This document shows positions 22,209-28,634 of a stretch of DNA of 28,634 nt, piece by piece; the first letter of the stretch is position 1, and each line of letters begins with the position of its first letter. The DNA comes from an uncultured Ruminococcus sp. (GTDB lineage Bacteria; Bacillota; Clostridia; Oscillospirales; Ruminococcaceae), in the NCBI GenBank assembly GCA_937902395.1, contig CALGTV010000067.1, forward strand, positions 1 to 28,634, given 5' to 3'. The notes beneath the pieces are model-generated. The model saw only the letters and a program-made list of their open reading frames with translations, ran no database searches and was not told the origin of the DNA. A program made the position numbers and the translations under genes.

Positions 22209-24356
22209 ATGAAAAAACAGTTTTTAAATATTCTGCTTGCATTGGTTATGGTAATAAGTATTATACCAATTAACACATTTGCAGAAGATAGTGGTTCAGG
22301 AAGTTCCACAACTGAAAGCTACGGCGATTTTATTGACGGCGAACAGGTTCTCAGAGATATGATTGAAAAGAATGGATTATACGCTCATCCTCGTATCATT
22401 ATGTCGAATGAGAAATTTGCAAAACTGAAAGCAAGTATCGGAGATGATTCAGTAACAGCCATTCTTCTTGAAAAGCTTCGTGCTGAAGCAGACAGAGTTA
22501 TGACAAGACCTGTAGCTGAATACGAAATTCCCGACGGTATACGACTTCTTGAAACATCAAAAAGAATACAGCGTCGTGTTGCTGCACTTGCTATGGCATA
22601 CAATATTTTCGGAGATGAAAAATATGCCGTGAGATGTTATGCAGAACTTGAAGCGGCTTGTAATTTTAAGGACTGGAATCCCAGCCACTTCCTTGATACT
22701 GCTGAAATGAGTACCGCCTTTGCACTCGGTTATGACTGGCTTTATCATTGGATGAACGATGAGCAGAGAGCGTTTCTCAGAAAAAATATGATTGAAAAAG
22801 GTTTGAATCAGGTTATGGAAGATTATGAGGATAAGCCCCGAAAGCGCACTTACCGTTGGTATCAGGATTATCCTGGAGATAACTGGAAACTCGTATGCAA
22901 CGGAAGTATGAGCATGGCGGCACTTGCAATCGGAGATGAAGCCGAAGCAAGTGATATAGCGTCCGATGTTCTCACTTATGCGTACAAGGAGTCATATTCC
23001 TTTGTTCGTCGTGCCTACAGCGACAAGGACGGAACATACAGCGAAGGACTGGGATATTGGGATTATGCAACATATTATCTCGGCTTATATTCTTCTTCAT
23101 TAACAAGTGCCGCAGGAACGGACTATGGTCTTGCGGATCACGAGGGACTTCGTAAATCTGTGGATTTTGTCCGCTATATGAGCTCAAATACGCCAAAATC
23201 ATTCAGTTTCGGTGATGACGGTGACAGCCGTGATACTGGCTGGGCGGTTCTTCTGTGGCTTGCAGAATACTATAATTCTTATGATATAGCTGCTACTCGT
23301 CTTAAAAAAATAGAAAATGACAGCTTTAATTATCTTGATCTTCTGTGGATTGACGAGGAGAAAACACCTGATTCTGCCAGCGATATTCCTACCGACTGGG
23401 GAGAGGTCGGTGCCTCAAATGCAAGTTTCAGAAACACATGGGATGAAAACGGAATTGTGGCGGCGCTTCATGTCGGTGAAAATAATTATAAATATCACGG
23501 TCACTATGATTTGGGTACATTTTACCTTGAATCAAACGGTGCAAGATTTTTTACAGATTTGGGAAATGAAAACTATGAGCTTGATAATCGTCAATATTCT
23601 TACAGAATAAGAGCAGAAGGTCATAATACCCTTGTCATCAATCCCTCGCAGGAATTGGATCAGCAAGAGGGTGCGGAATGTCTTATAAACAGTTTCAGCG
23701 GCGGAAATGAAGCTTATGCCGTTACTGATTTAACTGCTGCATATGAGAATAGCGGTGCAGAAAGCGTAGTACGTGGATTGAAAATGATAAAGGACAAGGA
23801 ATGTGTTATTATTCAAGATGAAATTTCTCTTAATGCTCCAGGTGAGATATACTGGTTTGCACATACAAAGGGAGATATTGCGGTTGCTGGTGATGGCAGA
23901 ACCGCTGTTGTGACTGTCGACTCGGAAAAAATGTGGGTGGGGTTTCTCAGCGACATCGGTAAATTTACGGTGATGAATGCGGAACTGTTGCCAACTTCTC
24001 TTGCTGTTCCTAATCAGACAGACAACAGCAGTTACAGAAAGCTTGCTGTTCATCTGACCAATACAAAGAATACAACAATTTCTATAGCCTGTATTCCGCT
24101 GAAAAATGGAGAAACGCAGCCTGCATGGATTCCGTCTGTGAAAGCGATTTCTCAATGGACTCCTGAAACAACAGTGGGAGATGTCAATGCTGATGGTCAA
24201 TTCAATGTTGCTGATGTGGTATTACTCCAGAAATGGCTGCTTGGAGTTCCAAATACAAAGCTTTCAAACTGGAGAGCAGGAAATTTCTGCAATGACAACA
24301 GATTGGATGTATTTGACCTGTGTATTATGAAGCGTGAACTGTTAAAAAATAACTGA
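22209..24356 (+). CDS. Secreted heparinase II/III-like polysaccharide lyase family protein with dockerin
   Basis: 715 aa; TTAGGAGGG precedes ATG 22209. A signal peptide covers residues 1-26 (MKKQFLNILLALVMVISII...TFA). Residues about 40-370 form the helical alpha/alpha-toroid half (AHPRIIMSNEKF, GYDWLYHWM, GDNWKLVCNGSMSMAALA, DGTYSEGLGYWDYA). About 395-640 is the heparinase II/III beta-sandwich half, with H430 and H432 in KYHGHYDLGTFYLESNGARFFTDLG and the RAEGHNTLVIN motif. A type I dockerin follows (657-712), with GDVNADGQFNVADVVLL and a second loop NDNRLDVFDLC. Family members cleave uronate-containing polymers such as heparan, alginate or oligouronates; the actual substrate is unknown. It lies inside the tRNA-flanked block with its own promoter and terminator, as a possible mobile cellulosome gene. 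Confidence 0.93.
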   Translation: MKKQFLNILLALVMVISIIPINTFAEDSGSGSSTTESYGDFIDGEQVLRDMIEKNGLYAHPRIIMSNEKFAKLKASIGDDSVTAILLEKLRAEADRVMTRPVAEYEIPDGIRLLETSKRIQRRVAALAMAYNIFGDEKYAVRCYAELEAACNFKDWNPSHFLDTAEMSTAFALGYDWLYHWMNDEQRAFLRKNMIEKGLNQVMEDYEDKPRKRTYRWYQDYPGDNWKLVCNGSMSMAALAIGDEAEASDIASDVLTYAYKESYSFVRRAYSDKDGTYSEGLGYWDYATYYLGLYSSSLTSAAGTDYGLADHEGLRKSVDFVRYMSSNTPKSFSFGDDGDSRDTGWAVLLWLAEYYNSYDIAATRLKKIENDSFNYLDLLWIDEEKTPDSASDIPTDWGEVGASNASFRNTWDENGIVAALHVGENNYKYHGHYDLGTFYLESNGARFFTDLGNENYELDNRQYSYRIRAEGHNTLVINPSQELDQQEGAECLINSFSGGNEAYAVTDLTAAYENSGAESVVRGLKMIKDKECVIIQDEISLNAPGEIYWFAHTKGDIAVAGDGRTAVVTVDSEKMWVGFLSDIGKFTVMNAELLPTSLAVPNQTDNSSYRKLAVHLTNTKNTTISIACIPLKNGETQPAWIPSVKAISQWTPETTVGDVNADGQFNVADVVLLQKWLLGVPNTKLSNWRAGNFCNDNRLDVFDLCIMKRELLKNN

Positions 24357-24364
24357 ATATAATG

Positions 24365-24397
24365 AAAAAGAGCCTTCTGTCATGAAAGGCTCTTTTT
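24365..24397 (+). terminator. Terminator after the heparinase-like gene
   Basis: 10-bp stem (AAAAAGAGCC 24365-24374 with GGCTCTTTTT 24388-24397), loop of 13 nt, T-run. Also in position to stop minus-strand reading. Confidence 0.88.
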
Positions 24398-24461
24398 TAT
24401 ATTGAACGATTATGTCAGCTTTACCATAAGTATTCCTGCATAAGTTTTTTTAAAGGTACCC

Positions 24462-24722
24462 TTATATCTTAACAAGAACTTCCCTCTTTCCATTTCTCTT
24501 GCCGTTTTTTCGGCGAAGAACTCTTTTTTCCTGAAGTTCTACAGTTTTTCTCTTTATTGTTCTCTCTGACATTCCAGTAGAGTAAGCCAAGTCCTTTTGT
24601 GTAATGGATGGATTTTGTATGATTTCCTTTAAAATATCCAGTTCCTCCAAAGTGCAATTTGAATACTGAGAAATGGCACTTTGAGTGGCACTTTGAACTG
24701 TTTCCCTGTAATCAATATGCAA
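24462..24722 (-). pseudogene. Short winged-helix protein or fragment, TTG start
   Basis: 86 codons from a TTG (24720-24722) that has no clear ribosome binding site. Residues 24-84 form a clean winged helix: LEELDILKEIIQNPSITQKDLAYSTGMSERTIKRKTVELQEKRVLRR, then a basic tail NGKRNGKREVLVKI. This is the type seen at the C-terminus of larger regulators, for example AlbA/RecG-like and Fic-associated regulators. The frame stays open 16 more codons upstream to a TAA at about 24769, with sequence that reads as protein (GGRNDRYLHIDYRE). I think it is the C-terminal remnant of a longer gene; a genuine small DNA-binding protein remains possible. 24723-24955 holds no intact gene. Confidence 0.5.
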
Positions 24723-24955
24723 ATAACGATCATTTCGTCCGCCAATAATATTTTAAAGTTTACAGTTATATTAAGGCTTACAAAATCACTCGCCTCAATT
24801 GTAATCTCTTTTCACAACTGCAAATTACGTTTTATGTGAAATTAGCGGATAATTTTTTTCAAAGCAAAGAGAAGTACGTTTTTATGATTTAAAGGTTCAC
24901 TTAAATCAGCCAATTTTAAAACCGATTCGTACTTGAATTCTGCATTGTATTACTC

Positions 24956-25639
24956 CTACAACACCTCAACTCCATGGGACAGAAAGTGTATCTTGTCAAT
25001 TTGTTTATCAATATGCCAATGCCCCATATACCAAGCTTCATAATCCAATGTATCCTCAATGGTATCCAGCCAATGTTCCGTGCTGTTGTCAACGGTAGAC
25101 TGATCAATTCCGGGCAAAAAGCACTCAGTCGGAATATACTTGAATGGGCAGGTGTGAGAAAAGATAACATCAACTTTTCTGTTCTCGATTTGTTCCTCAA
25201 CATAAGCCTTGATAGTTGGTGTTGGCTGTTCATCTGGCCACCAATGGTAACCCCTGCGGAGTCTGTAGAATTTATCCACGCTGTATGCACCGCCGATTAC
25301 AAGGCATTGCCTGCCGTCAATATCGAAAATCTCTCCGTCTACAGGAAAGAGGATATTTGGGAAATCCTCCTCATACAGCACCCTGCCGCAATGCCATTCC
25401 TTTTCTTTGTAGGACGCAATATTCTGCGGTCTGTTCTCATGATTGCCGTGAATACAGAAGAAAGTAGATTTCATTGCAGACATATCTTCTTTCATCATTC
25501 TGTCCCTAAGCCGTCCTGTGTAGTTCAGAGCAACATCTCCCAGAATAACGATTATATCCTCGGGTTTGGGTTGGAATCTTTCAAAAAGCGTATATATCGG
25601 TTCAAGTTCACCATGAATATCGCCTGTGATGTATACCAT
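24956..25639 (-). CDS. Calcineurin-like metallophosphoesterase
   Basis: 227 aa from ATG 25639, with GAGGTGA 9 nt upstream. All five metal-binding motifs are visible: GDIHG (6-10), GDVALN (34-39), GNHENR (65-70), SHTCP and GHWH near the C-terminus, so it should bind two metal ions and be active. Family members hydrolyse phosphomono- or diesters (nucleotides, protein phosphoesters, nucleic acids); the substrate here is not evident. No signal peptide, so cytoplasmic. It sits in the tRNA-flanked block, transcribed towards the winged-helix fragment. Single domain, no fusion. Confidence 0.9.
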   Translation of the reverse strand: MVYITGDIHGELEPIYTLFERFQPKPEDIIVILGDVALNYTGRLRDRMMKEDMSAMKSTFFCIHGNHENRPQNIASYKEKEWHCGRVLYEEDFPNILFPVDGEIFDIDGRQCLVIGGAYSVDKFYRLRRGYHWWPDEQPTPTIKAYVEEQIENRKVDVIFSHTCPFKYIPTECFLPGIDQSTVDNSTEHWLDTIEDTLDYEAWYMGHWHIDKQIDKIHFLSHGVEVL

Positions 25640-25675
25640 AATTTTTCACCTCGCTGATTATTTTGTTATACATCT

Positions 25676-25704
25676 ATTATACCACATTTCAAAGCATTTG
25701 TCAC
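25676..25704 (-). promoter_or_regulatory. Promoter for the phosphoesterase gene
   Basis: On the minus strand GTGACA (25699-25704), 17-nt spacer ending in TGG, TATAAT (25676-25681). Confidence 0.7.
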
Positions 25705-25783
25705 CTGTCAATTGTATCATATCTGAAATATATTTCTACATAGTGGGCACTTCTTTCAAAATAGTACACGATAAAGCAGTTTT

Positions 25784-25835
25784 TGATTCTCTAACGGAAA
25801 TATTAAATTTTCAACTGTCATTAAACATAACAGCA
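25784..25835 (+). repeat. 52-bp direct repeat, copy 1
   Basis: Matches 26968-27019 without gaps, with 6 differences; the first 21 bases are identical. The two copies bracket the SMI1-like gene pair. The promoter of the pair begins 2 nt after this copy. Confidence 0.85.
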
Positions 25836-25837
25836 TA

Positions 25838-25866
25838 TTGACAAAAAATACATAATGATATATAAT
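25838..25866 (+). promoter_or_regulatory. Promoter for the SMI1-like pair
   Basis: TTGACA (25838-25843), 17 nt, TATAAT (25861-25866): full consensus at both boxes. Confidence 0.88.
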
Positions 25867-25932
25867 TATATTGTAAAGTTGTAATACACTAAACCGAAAT
25901 ATATTCAAATTAAATTAAAAAGGAAAATTTTC

Positions 25933-26388
25933 ATGGGATTTGTTATCAATAACGAAATTAAAGATGCTTTTGATGATATAAGGAATATCGCTTCGATTTT
26001 AAGTCGATCATCAGTATTTGAGCAAGGTGTTTCCATTGAAGAACTGGTAGATTGGGAAAAAGACAATGCTATCAGTATGCCTGATATGTACAAGAGTTGG
26101 TTATTGCTTACTTCGTATGCAAGAATTATGGATGGCAGAATTGAGCTGTTTTTCCCAGAAATCAGCAATTCTGATAAAAAAGATGTATATATTGGAAGCA
26201 TTGGGTATGGTACTGATGATTTGTATTTTTCAAAAAATACAGGGACTTTTTATACAATCGGTGATGACAAAGAAGAATATGAAGATTTTCTTGATTTCCT
26301 TACATATGTTCAAGTAACTATGGAAGATGAAGCAGAAGAAGAATACGGCGAGGATTGGTCAGATGAACTTGATGAGAAATGCGATTAA
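25933..26388 (+). CDS. SMI1/KNR4-like protein, first of a pair
   Basis: 151 aa; AAAGGA before ATG 25933. It is strongly acidic. The SMI1/KNR4 pattern is recognisable: a helix with EELVDWEKDNAISMPDMYKSWLLLTSYA (about 36-63), then IELFFPEI, IGSIGYGTDDLYFSKNTGTFYTI and an acidic C-terminal helix ending EEEYGEDWSDELDEK. In bacteria such proteins are frequently immunity proteins against polymorphic toxins, but they also occur alone. No toxin gene is nearby. It lies 51 nt before its paralogue and shares the promoter at 25838. Confidence 0.85.
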   Translation: MGFVINNEIKDAFDDIRNIASILSRSSVFEQGVSIEELVDWEKDNAISMPDMYKSWLLLTSYARIMDGRIELFFPEISNSDKKDVYIGSIGYGTDDLYFSKNTGTFYTIGDDKEEYEDFLDFLTYVQVTMEDEAEEEYGEDWSDELDEKCD

Positions 26389-26439
26389 AATGTATTATAA
26401 AATGCATTAAAAATAAAATTTGTTTAAGGAGTATGAATT

Positions 26440-26898
26440 ATGGGAAAAAGTGATAAGGAATTAATAATGGAATCTTATGATTATCTAAAAAATTTATGTG
26501 ATTTCATTTCAGAGGATTATGAATATGAATTTGAAAAACCTGCCACCGAAGAAGAAATAAATAATTGGGTAATTGAAAACAATATAGAAATTCCCTCAAT
26601 GTTTAAAGAATGGCTGCTATTAACGAAAAGCTGCGATATGGCTGACAGATGTTGGTGCATTTTCTGGCCTGAGATTGAGGACGAGGACAATGTTTTAATA
26701 GGCAGCTTTGTCGGAGATGGTGAATATTTATATTTTTCTGGAAAAACAGGTGAATTTTACACGATTTTTGATGGTGAAGTTGAGGAGTACGATTCGTTTG
26801 ACAGTGTGCTTGCATATATTTCTGCTGATTTAGAAGAAAAAGCTGAAGAAATATATGGAGAAGATTGGTCAGATGAGTTTGATGAGAAGTATGAATAA
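26440..26898 (+). CDS. SMI1/KNR4-like protein, second of a pair
   Basis: 152 aa; AAGGAG precedes ATG 26440. Same architecture as the gene before: EEEINNWVIENNIEIPSMFKEWLLLT, IFWPEIEDEDNVLIGSFVGDGEYLYFSGKTGEFYTI, and the nearly identical tail EIYGEDWSDEFDEKYE. The two share the ends best and the middle least, a pattern expected for duplicated immunity proteins diverging in target specificity. It is the last gene before the second repeat copy and the right tRNA fragment. Confidence 0.85.
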   Translation: MGKSDKELIMESYDYLKNLCDFISEDYEYEFEKPATEEEINNWVIENNIEIPSMFKEWLLLTKSCDMADRCWCIFWPEIEDEDNVLIGSFVGDGEYLYFSGKTGEFYTIFDGEVEEYDSFDSVLAYISADLEEKAEEIYGEDWSDEFDEKYE

Positions 26899-26967
26899 TA
26901 ATATTTGTTGTAAAAATTGCAGCAATAAAACTGAAAAATGGAGGGGTTGAGCCTCGTTATCGGTTCC

Positions 26968-27019
26968 TGATTCTCTAACGGAAATATTCAAATTTCAGCT
27001 GTCGTGAAGCATAACAGCA
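26968..27019 (+). repeat. 52-bp direct repeat, copy 2
   Basis: See 25784-25835. This copy also contains a short dyad GCTGT ... ACAGC near its end (26998-27018). Confidence 0.85.
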
Positions 27020-27026
27020 AAAAAAT

Positions 27027-27058
27027 AAAGCCTGTGTTTTTCTCTAAACATAGGCTTT
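27027..27058. terminator. Hairpin between SMI1 pair and tRNA fragment
   Basis: 10-bp stem with one G-T pair (27027-27036 with 27049-27058), 12-nt loop. On the minus strand it starts 5 nt after the tRNA CCA and ends in ATTTTTTT, so it is best placed as the terminator of a tRNA reading on that strand; on the plus strand it could end the SMI1 unit. Confidence 0.75.
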
Positions 27059-27063
27059 TGTTA

Positions 27064-27108
27064 TGGTGGAGCATAGGGGATTCGAACCCCTGACCCCCAC
27101 ACTGCCAG
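27064..27108 (-). repeat. 3' half of a tRNA, candidate attachment site (att) of the integrase element
   Basis: Read on the minus strand it has the loop CTGGCAG (anticodon GGC), the stem strand TGTGG, variable loop GGGTC, an intact 5-bp T-arm (AGGGG / CCCCT around TTCGAAT), acceptor ATGCTCC, A and CCA. U70 is compatible with tRNA-Ala. The 5' half is absent. The break falls in the anticodon loop, a common crossover point for tRNA-targeting integrases. The integrase gene begins its 3' end 175 nt away. Confidence 0.85.
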
Positions 27109-27206
27109 AGAGAAAAATAACTTTTTGCAACTTGTTGTAATCTATGGTTTGTGGCTATATCATGCGATTTTCTTATTGTGTGCTTTATTAACAAAATATA
27201 AATTGT

Positions 27207-27236
27207 AGTGCCCTTAGTGTCCTCAAAGTGTCCTCA
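27207..27236. repeat. Tandem AGTGTCCTCA repeats near the attachment site
   Basis: Two exact copies of AGTGTCCTCA (27216-27225, 27227-27236) and one imperfect copy AGTGCCCTTA (27207-27216), same orientation, spaced 9-11 bp. About 100 bp from the tRNA fragment. Candidate arm-type integrase-binding sites. Confidence 0.6.
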
Positions 27237-27243
27237 GAATAAA

Positions 27244-27276
27244 GGAGCAGAATGCTGAATCTCAGCTGCCTGCTCC
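27244..27276. terminator. Hairpin at the integrase 3' end
   Basis: 7-bp stem GGAGCAG (27244-27250) / CTGCTCC (27270-27276), just past the integrase stop on the minus strand. T-run TTTATT on the minus strand and a stronger one on the plus strand. Confidence 0.55.
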
Positions 27277-27282
27277 GATTTT

Positions 27283-28521
27283 TTATACTATTTGCTGTTG
27301 TGTTTCTTCTACTTGCTTCGTCTTTGTCTGAGTGATAAGCATATTCTGTAATACGTTTGCCGCTTCTTCATCAGCTTCAGCAACGCAGTGAAGATATATG
27401 TTTGTTGTCTTTATATTACCATGCCCAAGACGTTCCTGAACCTGTCGCACGTTTACTCCGCCATATAGAAGCAATGTAGCTGACGTATGCCGCAGACTAT
27501 GGAATTTCCTGTGCCTGAGTCCGTTTTTTTCAAGAAAATCGCTGAACTGCTTTGAGGGAGTCTGTGGGTACATTATTTCACCGTTCCACTGAGTAAAGAG
27601 CCATTGTCCCTCTATCCATGCAGTACCTAACTCCTGAGCCTGTCTGTTCTTCTCAGCACGGAGAAGTCTTATAAGGTCAATGCAATAACTGTTTACAGTT
27701 ACCGTGCGGATGTCATTATCCTTAGGCGCTTTAGTTGATATAGGTTGTCCGGTGATTTTATATGCTGACCTTTCAATAGTGATTTGATTGTTTTTATAGT
27801 CAATATCAGTGAATTTCAGTCCGATGAGTTCCCCGAGACGTGCGCCGCTCATAATAGCAAGCTGTACCAATACCTGAAACTGCAATGGCTCTTTTTCAAG
27901 ACAACATAGCATTTCGGCGGCTTCCTGTTTAGTAAAAATCTCTACCTTTGGAGCGACAACCTTCGGGAGAGTCAGTCTTGAAGTGTCCGCAGAGTTAGAT
28001 GTAATAATATCAAGCTTGACCGCTTGCTTCAAAATTGACTGCAGACAAGCAAGCTTTCTTTTTACTGTTGAGGGTGATACTTTTCCTATCACTTTACCAT
28101 TACTATCTTTTTTGGTCTGATTTTGGAGCTGCTGCACAAACTGTTGAACGTGCGCAGGCTTCAGCTCCGATAATTTGATGTGTCCCAGTGCAGGAATTAT
28201 CAGGGTTCTTATAAGATTATCATAGAATTCATAAGTACGAGGTGCAAGAATGTCCTTTTTTATTTCAAGATACATAGGACAGAACTCAGCAAGCTTTATA
28301 TTCTGATTTCCTATTCTGCCGCTTTTGCAGTTCTCCTCAAAAGTGACCGCCTGACGATTCAACTCTTTTTCTATCTGCTTTTTTGTCATACCCGGAGCAG
28401 GCTTCCAAGTCATTTCATAAGGTTTTAACTTTGTGCCTTTGCTGTCATAGCCTCTTGCTACACGGATTCTGTAGCTGATGATTTCGCCGTTTTTATTCTT
28501 TCGGGGTGTTATGTTTGGCAT
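27283..28521 (-). CDS. int: Tyrosine recombinase (phage/ICE-type integrase)
   Basis: 412 aa from ATG 28521, with AGGAGG at 28531-28536 (9-nt gap); the earlier in-frame TTG at 28530 lies against that RBS. The N-terminal arm-binding part (about 1-65) is followed by a SAM-like core-binding domain (about 75-185) and a catalytic domain (about 200-400). The tyrosine-recombinase residues are visible: Arg in SGARLGELIGL, His-x-x-Arg in HSLRHTSATLLLYGG, His in LGHGN and the nucleophile Tyr in TTNIYLH. The sequence type is that of Tn916-like/phage integrases of Firmicutes. The gene lies next to a tRNA 3' fragment and tandem repeats, which fits site-specific integration at that tRNA. The rest of the element must extend past the right edge. 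Confidence 0.94.
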   Translation of the reverse strand: MPNITPRKNKNGEIISYRIRVARGYDSKGTKLKPYEMTWKPAPGMTKKQIEKELNRQAVTFEENCKSGRIGNQNIKLAEFCPMYLEIKKDILAPRTYEFYDNLIRTLIIPALGHIKLSELKPAHVQQFVQQLQNQTKKDSNGKVIGKVSPSTVKRKLACLQSILKQAVKLDIITSNSADTSRLTLPKVVAPKVEIFTKQEAAEMLCCLEKEPLQFQVLVQLAIMSGARLGELIGLKFTDIDYKNNQITIERSAYKITGQPISTKAPKDNDIRTVTVNSYCIDLIRLLRAEKNRQAQELGTAWIEGQWLFTQWNGEIMYPQTPSKQFSDFLEKNGLRHRKFHSLRHTSATLLLYGGVNVRQVQERLGHGNIKTTNIYLHCVAEADEEAANVLQNMLITQTKTKQVEETQQQIV

Positions 28522-28634
28522 TGTTTTCAACCTCCTGTTAAATTGTATTTGAAAGGTATTTTCATAATTAGACTTTAATTAATGTCTCCTCAATAACCGT
28601 CCTTTTCAAAAAGCAAGTGATTTTTGTCATTCTG

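Noticed and set aside
24974..25657. 227-codon plus frame opposite the phosphoesterase
   Set aside because: The minus frame keeps all five metallophosphoesterase motifs; the plus frame has none.
28567..28634. Two overlapping minus frames entering from the right edge (ending in FEKDGY and EETLIKV)
   Set aside because: Either may be the end of a gene upstream of the integrase, such as an excisionase, but too little is visible to choose.

Overview
The window looks like a chromosomal segment of an AT-rich, anaerobic, plant-fibre-degrading member of the Ruminococcus/Oscillospiraceae group. Two secreted enzymes end in type I dockerins, which is the hallmark of cellulosome producers. There is a complete clostridial-order Rnf operon (CDGEAB), and ribosome binding sites are strong AGGAGG types. 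Many promoters are near-consensus sigma-A boxes with exactly 17-nt spacers. The genus call is inference.

Left part (1-6935). An exported protein with tandem NPCBM-like domains runs off the left edge. Its promoter lies back to back with that of a membrane-anchored clostripain-type (C11) cysteine protease. Translationally overlapped with the protease is a small membrane protein, followed by a 67-aa protein. Then come an AzlCD branched-chain amino-acid exporter (minus strand) and a FliB-type cysteine-rich protein. Hairpins separate the convergent units.

Middle (6941-21559). A 987-aa ABC ATPase-FtsX permease fusion with a very large external domain is followed by SfsA. Next is a DacF-like serine-peptidase-fold protein whose SxxK and SxN catalytic motifs are both destroyed. 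The six-gene Rnf operon (ferredoxin:NAD+ oxidoreductase, ion pump) comes next, then an alanine/glycine:cation symporter, a secreted GH5-dockerin enzyme with an elaborate dyad over its promoter, and an alpha/beta hydrolase.

Right part (21576-28634). This is accessory DNA. Two directly repeated, 43-45-bp copies of the 3' half of a tRNA (best read as tRNA-Ala, anticodon GGC) lie at 21612 and 27064. Each is followed in the tRNA direction by a hairpin and T-run. Between them is a 5.45-kb block with a heparinase II/III-like dockerin protein, a short winged-helix ORF, a calcineurin-like phosphoesterase and two paralogous SMI1/KNR4-like genes bracketed by a 52-bp repeat. Immediately beyond the second copy is a tyrosine integrase whose downstream side carries tandem AGTGTCCTCA repeats. 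The simplest reading is two tandem integrations into one tRNA gene: an older island that has lost its integrase (left) and a younger element that continues past the right edge. The intact tRNA gene is predicted to lie outside the window.

No rRNA, complete tRNA, CRISPR array, transposase or recognisable riboswitch was found.
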